Shown here piece after piece: positions 1 through 8,273 of a stretch of DNA of 24,799 nucleotides; position 1 is the first letter of the stretch; each line of letters opens with the position of its first letter. Under the pieces are notes generated by a model that saw nothing but the letters and a program-made list of their open reading frames with translations, did no database searches and was not told where the DNA came from. Made by a program: the position numbers and the translations under genes. Location: positions 1 to 24,799 of the forward strand of contig NZ_JAOQJU010000039.1 of assembly GCF_025567385.1 (NCBI RefSeq), read 5' to 3'. The stretch comes from Claveliimonas acetigenes (GTDB lineage Bacteria > Bacillota > Clostridia > Lachnospirales > Lachnospiraceae).

Positions 1-65
1 CATTGCTTTTTTATTTGCAAAAGTGATGAATGCCTTGAAAATATAAGGTTTTAAAGAAAAATAGG

Positions 66-83
66 ACTGTAAAACTTTACAGT
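66..83. promoter_or_regulatory. Perfect 8-bp inverted repeat upstream of the first gene
   Basis: ACTGTAAA (66-73) and TTTACAGT (76-83) form a perfect inverted repeat with a 2-base centre. It lies 26 bases before the first start codon and just ahead of the GGAGG ribosome site (98-102). The centre is too short for a stable RNA hairpin with all eight pairs, so a protein-binding operator or a 7-bp hairpin with a 4-base loop are both possible. No T-run follows, so it is not a convincing terminator. The preceding gene lies outside the window. Confidence 0.35.
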
Positions 84-109
84 ACCCGAGAGTTTTTGGA
101 GGATGGAAA

Positions 110-1024
110 ATGAGAAAAGCAATTGTGACCGGTGCAAATGGTTTTATCGGTAAAATGTTGGTGAATGCACTGTTGGAAAAGGAATATGAGGTAATTGCAT
201 TGGATGTAAGATTCGACGATGTTTTGCTGAATAATGCATCTGTTACCTGTGTCAATGTAATGAACAAAGAAGCGGTCGAATTGAAGGATGTAATTCCTTC
301 TGTGGAATATGATTGCTTCTTCCATTTGGCGTGGATAGGAACATCCGGTCCGGAAAGAGCAGATTATGCTGTCCAGTTAAATAATGTGAAGATGGCTTGT
401 GATTATATCCTGTTGTGCAAAGAGGTTGGTTGCAAGAGAGTAGTCTACGCTTCCAGCATCAATGAAATGGAGACTTATGAATACCTACAGTCTGATGATA
501 TCGAACCTACAGGCGGATATATTTATGGTACTGGTAAGCTAGCAGCTCATCTAATGGGAGAGACAGTTGCTAAGATGAATGGTGTTGAGTTCATTCCTGT
601 AATCATTACCAATATCTATGGTGTAGGCGAGAAGTCTGCAAGAATGATTTATACCGCTATCAACAAGCTGGTACATAAAGAGCATTGCTCTTTCACTGCA
701 GGTTATCAGACCTATGATTTTATCTACATTACTGATGCTATTAATGCTATTATTGCAGTCGCTGAGAGCGGCAAGGCATTTAATCGCTATTATATTGGTA
801 GTGGAGCTCCGAAGCCTCTGCGTGAGTTCCTGATGGAGATGAGGAATGTCGTTGATCCGGAAGCAGAGATTGGTTTGGGAGATATTCCTTTCAATGGTGT
901 GGACATTTCGTATAGTCAATTTGATTTGAAGAAAGTTGAAAAAGATACTGGTTATAAGAATCAAGTTCCTTTTGCAGAAGGTATTCTTATGACTGCCGAT
1001 TATATTAGAGGAGAAGCAGAATGA
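110..1024 (+). CDS. NAD(P)-dependent sugar epimerase/dehydratase (extended SDR family)
   Basis: 304 residues, the usual length for an extended short-chain dehydrogenase acting on nucleotide sugars. The Rossmann motif TGANGFIG is at residues 7-14, a catalytic-type serine pair follows VVYA at about 115-116, and the Y-x-x-x-K pair is Y139/K143 (YGTGK). The start is supported by GGAGG eight bases upstream. Its TGA overlaps the ATG of the next gene (ATGA), so the two are translationally coupled. Together with that RfbC-like epimerase it probably makes or finishes an NDP-deoxysugar, acting as C4 epimerase or reductase. Substrate and sugar cannot be read from the sequence. It belongs to the surface-polysaccharide operon that follows. 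Confidence 0.85.
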   Translation: MRKAIVTGANGFIGKMLVNALLEKEYEVIALDVRFDDVLLNNASVTCVNVMNKEAVELKDVIPSVEYDCFFHLAWIGTSGPERADYAVQLNNVKMACDYILLCKEVGCKRVVYASSINEMETYEYLQSDDIEPTGGYIYGTGKLAAHLMGETVAKMNGVEFIPVIITNIYGVGEKSARMIYTAINKLVHKEHCSFTAGYQTYDFIYITDAINAIIAVAESGKAFNRYYIGSGAPKPLREFLMEMRNVVDPEAEIGLGDIPFNGVDISYSQFDLKKVEKDTGYKNQVPFAEGILMTADYIRGEAE

Positions 1025-1599
1025 TTCAGAAGTTTGATTTCCAGGAACTTGATTTGAAGGGCGCATATCGGATCAAGCCTTTCTTTGCTACAGATAACCG
1101 TGGTGGTCTGATTAAGGACTATAATGTTGATATATTTAAGGCTTATGGTATTGATCATGAGCTTAAGGAAGTGTTCTACACTATTTCTAAGCGTGGCGTT
1201 ATTCGAGCAACTCATTTTCAGTTGATGAAGCAGCAGGCGAAGTTAGTTCGCTGTGTTAGTGGTCATGTGTATGATGTAATCGTTGATTTACGTCCGGACT
1301 CTTCTACTTACGGTCAGTGGCGAGGCTTTCATTTGACTGGTGATAACACTAATATGTTGCTGGTTCCTGAATACTTCGGTCACGGTTATCTTGTTATTGA
1401 GGATTCTGTTGTCAGTTATAAATGTGCAGAGGTCTTCTATGGTGAGGGAGATTCCGGTATCATGTATGACGATCCTGATATCTGTATTGAGTGGCCTTTT
1501 GAATTAATTGGTGGTAAGGAGAATCTTATCATTAGTGAAAAAGATTTAAATTTAATGAGCTTTAAAGATTATCATGAGGGAGTTAAGAATGAAATTTAA
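1021..1599 (+). CDS. dTDP-4-dehydrorhamnose 3,5-epimerase-like protein (RfbC/RmlC family cupin)
   Basis: 192 residues, close to RmlC (about 180-200). The family landmarks are present in variant form: RATHFQ with catalytic-type H65 (classically RGLHFQ), PEYFGHGY around 117-123 (classically PxGFAHGF), and Y133 in SYKCAE. It should epimerise a 4-keto-6-deoxy NDP-sugar at C3 and/or C5, the upstream SDR acting as 4-reductase. The changed active-site stretch means a single-position epimerase or a different 4-keto sugar is possible. The ATG overlaps the previous stop by four bases, and the 3' end overlaps the next gene by 11 bases. No rmlA, rmlB or rmlD lies in the window, so its substrate must come from elsewhere. 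Confidence 0.82.
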   Translation: MIQKFDFQELDLKGAYRIKPFFATDNRGGLIKDYNVDIFKAYGIDHELKEVFYTISKRGVIRATHFQLMKQQAKLVRCVSGHVYDVIVDLRPDSSTYGQWRGFHLTGDNTNMLLVPEYFGHGYLVIEDSVVSYKCAEVFYGEGDSGIMYDDPDICIEWPFELIGGKENLIISEKDLNLMSFKDYHEGVKNEI

Positions 1600-2538
1600 A
1601 TTGATAATTCCATATTATGGAAAATTTCCATCAATATTTGATTTATGGTTAAAGTCTTGCAAAAATAATCCAGAAATAGAGTGGTTATTAGTTACAGATA
1701 TTGATTGTTCTGAGGTATTACCTTTAAATGTGAAACGATTGAATCTAACATTTAAGGAGTTGAAAAATAAGTTTGAACAGAAGTTGGGCATGAGTATTTC
1801 GCTTGAAAGTCCATATAAGTTGTGTGATTACAAGCCATTGTATGGCTACCTTTTTGAAGAATATCTCAAGGATTTTGATTTCTGGGGCTATTGCGACATG
1901 GATGTCGTTTGGGGAAAAATTTTCGATTTTCTTCCTATGGAATTGTTTAGGAAATATGATAAGATTCTTGATTTAGGTCATTTAAGCTTTATTCGTAATG
2001 ACAAGGCTATAAATGAGAATTTTAAAAAATATAGAGGATACTTGACTATACTTAAAAAACCTATTAATTATACTTATGATGAGGCGTGGGGGGGTATTAC
2101 TTAGGATTTAATGGTGAGTTATTTCAGTCAGGATATTCTATTTATTCAAATAGAAACCTATATGCTGATATAGATTATCATCATTATCCATTCTATCTTG
2201 CAAAAGACAAAGAGAAGAAACCGTGTGTATGTATAGTGGAAGATGGAAGGGTATACATGAGAAATTCTGATATAACAGAGGAAGTGATGTATGTTCATTT
2301 TCAAAAAAGAAAAATGAATATATCCGGTGAGATAGGTAAAAATTATATAGCAATTCCTAATGAAATAAAATCAGTAGAAGCAACTGAAGAAATTTGCAAG
2401 ATTGAATCAACAGAATTGGATGGATATTGGGACTATAAAAAGGAAAAGAGAGATGTTTTTAAATTTATAGTTTTAAGATTTATTTATGAAGAAGAAAAAT
2501 TAAAGATGTTAAAATATATGATAGGCAAGAGGTTGTAA
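1589..2538 (+). pseudogene. DUF6625-type glycosyltransferase, split by a frameshift at a G7 tract
   Basis: Two overlapping frames form one protein. The first part starts at ATG 1589 (GAGGGAG lies 7 bases upstream, so the in-frame ATG at 1574 is less likely), begins MKFKLIIPYYGKFPSIF and carries a GT-A-like CDMD motif. It ends ...YDEAWGGIT at a TAG around 2104. The second part reads on from the same point as GGYYLGFNGELFQ and ends at 2538. The switch falls in seven consecutive G at 2088-2094; five or eight G would restore one frame of roughly 316 residues. The N-terminus resembles the DUF6625 family found in polysaccharide clusters. As read, the product is cut at about 171 residues. A sequencing indel, a fixed null mutation and an on/off switch are all possible. 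Confidence 0.75.
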
Positions 2539-2546
2539 AGTAGTTC

Positions 2547-3569
2547 ATGAAGGTTAGTATTATCACAACTATATATAAAGCAGAAAAGGATCTTCCCCGT
2601 CTGCTAGATTCCATGATGGCGCAAAAAAGCCCCGAACTGGAGTTTTTCCTAATCGATAATGGCTCTCCTGACAGGTGTGGTGAGATTTGTCGGGAGTATG
2701 CGCAAAAAGATAGCAGATTCAAAGTCTTTACGCTGAAAAATAACATTGGTTATATCTGTGCGAGAAATTTGGGAATTCAAGAAGTGGATGCCGATTATAT
2801 CGGATTTTGCGATTCAGACGATTATTTGGAACCGGTAGGATACGACTATGCAGTAGATAAGATAAAAAAGACGCAGTGTGATTTGTATATAACGGCATAT
2901 AATACTGTATCTGATGGGAACAAAGTAGTTTGTGAAATCCCATATGATGTAGGTGTATATTCTGGTAAGCAAGTTATGAACAAGATACTTCCGCAAGCTT
3001 TTGGACCACTTCCACGAAAGGCGGTTTTACATGGCTTTGCATGGAAGCAGATTTTTCGACGAAAAATTTTCCTTGACAATGGCTTGAACTTTAAATCGAA
3101 AATACAGCCATACGAAGATCAAATTCTTAATATTGAGTTTATAAATCACTGTGAGTTAATTTGTATTGATGATGTTGTAATTTATAATTATGTTGTAAAT
3201 AACGATTCAATTACTGCAAAGTTGGCAGCAAACTTTGATGGGCAAAAAGAATGGAATCGGTTGGTGCTTTTTTATTCGGAAAAGAAGTGCAGAGCTACCA
3301 CAGATATCCAAAAGGAAGCACTATCAAACCAAATGAATACTTTTTTGTATTCATTGTTTTTATGTGCTGCAAAGTTTAAGGAAAGCACAGCCATGCAATT
3401 AGCGAAAGAATTAGATAGATATTTAGATAGAGCAATGATTATTCAAATGTTAGAAAATACCAGTAAAAATAATAGTCTAAGGGAAAAAATAGTTAAATGG
3501 TGTTTATCGCATCATGAATACAGGGTTCTTCTGACTGCTATGCGGTTGGGATTAAGATTACGAGGATAA
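2547..3569 (+). CDS. Family 2 glycosyltransferase
   Basis: 340 residues with a typical GT2 (GT-A fold) N-terminus. MKVSIITTIYKAEKDL is the first beta-strand, DNGSPD at 37-42 follows it, and DSDDY at 89-93 is the metal/nucleotide-sugar DxD motif. The C-terminal 200 residues are less conserved, and a basic C-terminus (RLGLRLRG) may contact the membrane. It should transfer one sugar onto the lipid-linked repeat unit at the cytoplasmic face. Donor and linkage are unknown. The start lacks a close strong ribosome site (AAGAGG is about 15 bases away), so it may depend on reinitiation after the upstream gene, which stops 9 bases earlier. Confidence 0.88.
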   Translation: MKVSIITTIYKAEKDLPRLLDSMMAQKSPELEFFLIDNGSPDRCGEICREYAQKDSRFKVFTLKNNIGYICARNLGIQEVDADYIGFCDSDDYLEPVGYDYAVDKIKKTQCDLYITAYNTVSDGNKVVCEIPYDVGVYSGKQVMNKILPQAFGPLPRKAVLHGFAWKQIFRRKIFLDNGLNFKSKIQPYEDQILNIEFINHCELICIDDVVIYNYVVNNDSITAKLAANFDGQKEWNRLVLFYSEKKCRATTDIQKEALSNQMNTFLYSLFLCAAKFKESTAMQLAKELDRYLDRAMIIQMLENTSKNNSLREKIVKWCLSHHEYRVLLTAMRLGLRLRG

Positions 3570-3571
3570 AA

Positions 3572-5098
3572 ATGCGAAATAAACATAATTGGCAATTTGT
3601 TTCAAATACAATAGCAACGATGGTGAACCTACTTATTCAGTTTGGTCTCAACTTCTTTTTGACGTCGTACTTGATTTCAAGTGTGGGTTCTACTGCATAT
3701 GGATTTTTTACGATGGCAAATACGGTGGTAAATTATGCGTTGATTATTACTACGGCGCTTAACTCTATGGCAGCGCGCTTTATTGGAATTGGAGTGCATA
3801 ATAATGATATGGAGAAGGCGAGAAAATTTTATTCTTCTGTATTTGCCGGAGATTTTGCATTTTCACTTATTGTCCTGCTGCCTAGTTCCTTAGCTATATT
3901 AAATTTAGAAAATCTTATCAACATTCCAATAGAACTGGTAAGAGATGTAAAGGTATTGTTCTTTATAGTGTTCTTAAACATGTGCTGTAATATTGTTTTT
4001 TCAGTATTTGGATGTGTTTATACAATTAAGAATAGATTGGATATTTCTTCGCTACTTCAGATGACTTCCAATATTGTAAAATCAATACTTTTGGTTATTT
4101 TGTATGCGAAATTTCAGCCGTCAATTGTATTCCTTGGCATAGCAACTTTGGTTGCGACAATGATTGTTGCAATGGGGAATGTTCACTTCACGCGAAAGCT
4201 CTTGCCGGATTTGTATTTTGATATTAAAGTTGCAAAACTATCCTCAATGTTAGAAATAATGGCTTCAGGAATATGGAATTCGATTAATCAATTGAGTATT
4301 ACGCTGTTGAATGGACTTGATCTTGTTATAGCCAATTTAATGGTCAGCGCGGAAGCAATGGGGTATTTGTCGGTTGCTAATACCTTACCAGGTGTAATTT
4401 CTACGTTTATCAGTGCATTATCTAATATGTTTACACCGAATTTCCTAAAGCATTATTCACATGGCGATTATGAACAACTATATGGAGAAGTAAAAAACAG
4501 TATTCGTTTTATGACCGTAATATCATGTATGCCGATTAGCTTTTTGATTGCGTTTGGAATTCCGTTCTTCCGATTGTGGACACCGAATACAGATATTCGA
4601 ACGGTGTATGTTCTGTCTATACTTGTGCTGCTTCCACAATTAACAGGCGGATCTATTAACAGCATGAATTATCTTTACACCATTGCGAATAAAGTAAAGT
4701 GGCAAGCAGTTGTTTTATTTATTGCGGGAGTAACGAATGTTGTCGCGGTGTTCATACTTCTAAAGTATACGGAAATGGGGGTATACGCAATTGCCGGTGT
4801 AAGCGCGATTATTGGTCTTACTCGTAATTTTTTATTTAATGCTCCATACGCAGCGTACTGCATTCATAAACCTAAGTACATTTTTTGGCTGGATATGATT
4901 AAAGCATGCTTGTGTTTAGCTTTTTGCATAATTGTCGGGCTAACCTTCAACTACTTTATTGTACTGAATACATGGTTTAAATTGATTTTCGTGGGCGGCT
5001 TTAGCACTTTACTATCAGGAATGGTTGTGACTTTTGTTGTATTGGGAAAAGGGCAGAGAGCAAGATTGATTTCTACTATAGTAAATAGGAGGAAATAG
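3572..5098 (+). CDS. Polysaccharide flippase, Wzx-like (MOP superfamily)
   Basis: 508 residues, strongly hydrophobic throughout, with about 12-14 likely membrane helices, the size and pattern of Wzx/O-antigen flippases. The N-terminus (NTIATMVNLLIQFGLNFFL, then a YLISSVGSTAYGFF stretch) matches the first helix and loop of the PST branch. The family moves undecaprenyl-PP-linked repeat units across the membrane. GAGGA sits just before the ATG, which follows the previous stop by two bases, so it is in the same operon. A Wzx flippase implies a Wzy polymerase and a priming phosphoglycosyltransferase; neither is seen here, and they probably lie upstream of the window. Confidence 0.85.
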   Translation: MRNKHNWQFVSNTIATMVNLLIQFGLNFFLTSYLISSVGSTAYGFFTMANTVVNYALIITTALNSMAARFIGIGVHNNDMEKARKFYSSVFAGDFAFSLIVLLPSSLAILNLENLINIPIELVRDVKVLFFIVFLNMCCNIVFSVFGCVYTIKNRLDISSLLQMTSNIVKSILLVILYAKFQPSIVFLGIATLVATMIVAMGNVHFTRKLLPDLYFDIKVAKLSSMLEIMASGIWNSINQLSITLLNGLDLVIANLMVSAEAMGYLSVANTLPGVISTFISALSNMFTPNFLKHYSHGDYEQLYGEVKNSIRFMTVISCMPISFLIAFGIPFFRLWTPNTDIRTVYVLSILVLLPQLTGGSINSMNYLYTIANKVKWQAVVLFIAGVTNVVAVFILLKYTEMGVYAIAGVSAIIGLTRNFLFNAPYAAYCIHKPKYIFWLDMIKACLCLAFCIIVGLTFNYFIVLNTWFKLIFVGGFSTLLSGMVVTFVVLGKGQRARLISTIVNRRK

Positions 5099-5102
5099 GA
5101 CA

Positions 5103-5909
5103 TTGGGAATAAAATCATTTATCAAAAAGAGTCCGCTTATTTCAAAAGTGGCATATAATTATTTGTTCGGTAGGTTAGCCAAAAGTCAACAATTACAAAA
5201 CAAATCGGAGATGAAACGGATTTCGGGTTTAAAAGGTAAATATTCAGGTAAACGATGTTTTATCATTGGCACAGGACCTAGCCTTACAGTGGCTGATCTT
5301 GAAATGCTTTCTGATGAATATACTTTTGCAACGAATCGAATTTATGAGTTGTTTGACCGGACAGAGTGGAGACCAACATTTTATGTTAATCAGGATCATA
5401 ATTTGATACAAAAATTTGGAAATAGAATTAAAAAGGTTGAGGCAGAGCTTTTATTTCTTCCAGTAGATTATAAAGAAAAGTTTGTAGGTGAAAAGTATCG
5501 TTTCTTCGTGTTAAAGCATAAGGAATTTTATCCACATAAAGCACCGTTCAGTCTCGATATTTCCAAATATCTTGCGCAGGGATTTACCGTAACGTATGGA
5601 GCAATTCAGATTGCTATCTATATGGGATTTAAAGAGATTTACTTGCTTGGAATCGACCATAATTACAATATTTCTAGAGATGCGAAGGGGAGACCTGTTC
5701 GTCAGGAGCAGCTGGGAAATAGTTACGCAGCAGGAATGCAGAGTTACGTAAATATGAATAATCTCCCTCGAATTGAGGAGACAAGTGTTGCGTATAAGAC
5801 AGCAGAAGAAGTTTCCAAGAAATTAGGCGTGAAAATTTATAATGCCACAAGAGGTGGTAAATTAGAAGTTTTTGAACGTATTCAACTAGAAAAGGTATTG
5901 GAGGATTAA
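5103..5909 (+). CDS. MptE-like (DUF115) domain protein of the polysaccharide cluster
   Basis: 268 residues starting at TTG, chosen because AGGAGG (5087-5092) lies 10 bases upstream and no better start fits. The segment GKRCFIIGTGPSLTVADL (49-66) with GTGPSL at 56-61 is the nucleotide-binding-like signature of the MptE-like/DUF115 fold, seen in 6-hydroxymethylpterin pyrophosphokinases and in Maf-type and capsule glycosylation genes. A later stretch (YGAIQIAIYMGFKEIYLLGID) fits the second half of that fold. Pterin chemistry is unlikely in this setting; transfer or modification of a CMP- or phosphate-activated sugar is more plausible but not proven. The next gene starts four bases after its stop. 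The aldolase two genes on carries a related C-terminal domain. Confidence 0.7.
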   Translation: MGIKSFIKKSPLISKVAYNYLFGRLAKSQQLQNKSEMKRISGLKGKYSGKRCFIIGTGPSLTVADLEMLSDEYTFATNRIYELFDRTEWRPTFYVNQDHNLIQKFGNRIKKVEAELLFLPVDYKEKFVGEKYRFFVLKHKEFYPHKAPFSLDISKYLAQGFTVTYGAIQIAIYMGFKEIYLLGIDHNYNISRDAKGRPVRQEQLGNSYAAGMQSYVNMNNLPRIEETSVAYKTAEEVSKKLGVKIYNATRGGKLEVFERIQLEKVLED

Positions 5910-5913
5910 AAAT

Positions 5914-6642
5914 ATGAAGATTGTTGCAGCAATTCCCGCACGTTATGCCAGTACACGCTTTCCGGGTAAGCCCCTTGCAGATATTTGCGGTAAGCCTATG
6001 CTTTGGTGGGTATATCAGCAAGTAAGCAAAATTTCTGTATTTGATGAGGTTGTTTGTGCCATTGATGATCCTCGCATTCAGGAAATGTGTGAGAAGTATG
6101 GAGTGAAGTACATTTTGACAAAAGAAAATCATCCAGAGCATATTTCGAGAATTCATGAAGTGGCAACGAAAATTGATGCGGATTATTATATGTGTATTAA
6201 TGGTGATGAACCGCTTATTTCTAAGGAATGCATTCTGCCGGTGGTTCCGAAAGAGATTGTATCGGCTCCGTATTTTGGAGGCGCAATGCGTATTCTGACC
6301 GATCCTGCGGAAACAATTGATTTTGCAAAGATTAAGCTGGTTGTGTCTGAGCAGACGGGGAAATGTTTGTATATGTCTCGGACTCCTGTGCCATATCCCA
6401 GAGGCACATTGTTCTTTAAGTACAAGAAATACGTTGGTGTGGAATGTTTTAATCGTGCTGCCCTTGATTTTTTTGTAAACACTCCAATGGGCGATTTGGA
6501 GAAAGTCGAAGATATTGACCATCTCCGTTTCCTTGAGCATGGTATCGATCTTCATTTCAATTATGTCCAGTCTGAATCCATTTCTGTAGATACCCCTAAA
6601 GATCTGGAGAAAGTGCGTAAGATGATTGAGAAAAATATATAA
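5914..6642 (+). CDS. CMP-Kdo synthetase-like cytidylyltransferase (KdsB family)
   Basis: 242 residues, near the length of KdsB (about 250). The N-terminal nucleotide loop IPARYASTRFPGKPL (7-21) is classical, GDEPLI is at 97-102, and the C-terminal FLEHGIDLHF...SVDTPKDLEKVR block matches KdsB. The family couples CTP to an ulosonic acid, releasing pyrophosphate. Two places differ from true Kdo enzymes: the usual H-x-SGT-(D/E)-R motif is replaced by HPEHISR near 73-79, and the segment after the core reads YVGVECFN instead of HIGIYAYR. The acceptor sugar may therefore not be Kdo. Kdo is unusual in Gram-positive bacteria, which also suggests a different 3-deoxy-ulosonic acid in the surface glycan. 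Confidence 0.8.
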   Translation: MKIVAAIPARYASTRFPGKPLADICGKPMLWWVYQQVSKISVFDEVVCAIDDPRIQEMCEKYGVKYILTKENHPEHISRIHEVATKIDADYYMCINGDEPLISKECILPVVPKEIVSAPYFGGAMRILTDPAETIDFAKIKLVVSEQTGKCLYMSRTPVPYPRGTLFFKYKKYVGVECFNRAALDFFVNTPMGDLEKVEDIDHLRFLEHGIDLHFNYVQSESISVDTPKDLEKVRKMIEKNI

Positions 6643-6667
6643 AAGGAGAAGTCAAAGGAGAGTAATT

Positions 6668-8263
6668 GTGGATAGAATTAATATTTTAGATTGCACTTTA
6701 AGAGATGGCGGTTATGTCAATGACTTTAATTTTGGACATGTTGTCTTAAAAGATATTGTCCAGAAGCTTTCTAGTGCTTCGATAGATATTATTGAATGTG
6801 GCTTTCTTAAATCAGGTGCATTTGATGTTAATCGGTCTCTATTTGGTAGTGTTGAGGCCGTAAAAAAAATGATAGGAAATAAAAATCCAAATCTTTTATA
6901 TGTAGGTATGGTTCAATATGGCGGAATCTCAAATGAGGAAATAGCTATTTGTGATGGAACATCAATTGATGGCATTCGGCTTACTTTTCATGAGCATGAA
7001 ATTGCTCCTGCTTTTGTATTAGGAAGACAGCTCATAGATAAGGGATATAAGGTCTTTATGCAGCCTGTCGGTACCATGACTTATACGGATGAGGCTCTAT
7101 TAAAGTTAATTACGAGGATAAATGAGCTAAAGCCATTTGCGTTCTATTTAGTGGATACACTAGGAACTATGTATAAAAATGATTTGCTAAGAATGTTTTA
7201 TCTTGTGGATCATAATTTGAATAGAAATATCTCAGTTGGTTTTCATTCGCATAACAACTTGCAGCTGTCCTTCGCGAATGCACAGGAACTGATGCAACTC
7301 AATACTCCGCGTAGACTGATTGTTGATGCATCAATCTATGGGATGGGACGTGGTGCAGGAAATTTAAATACAGAATTGGTTACGCAATACATTAACTCTA
7401 ACTTAGGATTGAAATATGACAATCTTGAAATTCTTGAAATCATTGATGAGTATATTCGTCCCTTAAGTATGAAGTATAATTGGGGGTATGATGCTGCGTA
7501 TTATATAGCATCTGTAGCCGGATGTCATCCCAATTATGCTTCTTTTTTGCTGAATAAACAAACGCTTCATGTTCAGGATATCCATGCAATATTAAATAAT
7601 CTTGAATTTGAAAAACGAGCTTTGTTCGATAAAAAGTATATTGGTGAAGAATATATTCGATATATGAATCATCATGTAGAAGATGAAGAGGCGCAGAATC
7701 AGATTGTTAATTTGATAAATGGAAAAAAAGTGTTGTTGCTTGCCCCTGGAAAGTCTTTGAGAGCTAATACTGAGAGAATTAATCAGTTGATAAGTGAGCA
7801 TGATGATTATTTTGTAATTAGTGTAAACTTTATACCGACAGATATAGTAGTAGATGCTTCATTTATTAGCAATATGAAAAGATTTAAGAGCATTCAAGAT
7901 ATTGTTGAACAGTCTACATATGATAGGAAAATTATTGTTACCTCAAATATTACGGTTGAATCTAATCATAATGTTATTGTTGTTGACTATTCAAGCTATA
8001 TAAATGAAGAACAGTGTATAGCAGATAATGCTGGTTTGATGTGCATCAATCTTTTGAAGAAGGTTGGTGTTCAGGATATTGTTTTAGCTGGATTTGATGG
8101 CTTTTCTACGGATATAAAACAGAATTTTTATGAGCAGTCGATGACAATAGATGTTGAGGCAGAACGATTGATCAGAATAAATGTGGCAACAGCCAAAAAA
8201 GTTGCTCAATTAGAAAAACAAATGAAAATTAAGTTCTTGACCAACACTGTATATAAAGAATAA
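6668..8263 (+). CDS. DRE-TIM-type aldolase fused to a C-terminal MptE-like domain
   Basis: The preferred start is GTG 6668, with AAAGGAG seven bases upstream; an ATG at 6626 would overlap the previous gene and add a basic non-family tail. From GTG the protein has 531 residues. Residues 1-300 are a DRE-TIM metallolyase like 4-hydroxy-2-oxovalerate aldolase and HMG-CoA lyase: DCTLRDGGY at 8-16, metal-binding HSHN at 193-196 and YGMGRGAGNLNTE near 224-236. Residues 350-531 form another domain with VLLLAPGKSL (355-364), recalling the GTGPSL motif of the gene at 5103. Such barrels cleave or form C-C bonds with pyruvate or acyl groups. Beside a KdsB-like transferase and a phosphatase, synthesis of a 2-keto-3-deoxy acid is inferred, not shown. 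Confidence 0.78.
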   Translation: MDRINILDCTLRDGGYVNDFNFGHVVLKDIVQKLSSASIDIIECGFLKSGAFDVNRSLFGSVEAVKKMIGNKNPNLLYVGMVQYGGISNEEIAICDGTSIDGIRLTFHEHEIAPAFVLGRQLIDKGYKVFMQPVGTMTYTDEALLKLITRINELKPFAFYLVDTLGTMYKNDLLRMFYLVDHNLNRNISVGFHSHNNLQLSFANAQELMQLNTPRRLIVDASIYGMGRGAGNLNTELVTQYINSNLGLKYDNLEILEIIDEYIRPLSMKYNWGYDAAYYIASVAGCHPNYASFLLNKQTLHVQDIHAILNNLEFEKRALFDKKYIGEEYIRYMNHHVEDEEAQNQIVNLINGKKVLLLAPGKSLRANTERINQLISEHDDYFVISVNFIPTDIVVDASFISNMKRFKSIQDIVEQSTYDRKIIVTSNITVESNHNVIVVDYSSYINEEQCIADNAGLMCINLLKKVGVQDIVLAGFDGFSTDIKQNFYEQSMTIDVEAERLIRINVATAKKVAQLEKQMKIKFLTNTVYKE

Positions 8264-8273
8264 GGATGATTCG

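Noticed and set aside
5674..6555. Long minus-strand open frame opposite the MptE-like and KdsB-like genes
   Set aside because: No ribosome site or family match; it is basic, Cys/His/Leu-rich antisense reading of two well-supported plus-strand genes.
6626..6667. ATG 6626 as start of the aldolase
   Set aside because: It overlaps the cytidylyltransferase and adds 14 basic residues not typical of the family; GTG 6668 has a well-spaced AAAGGAG.
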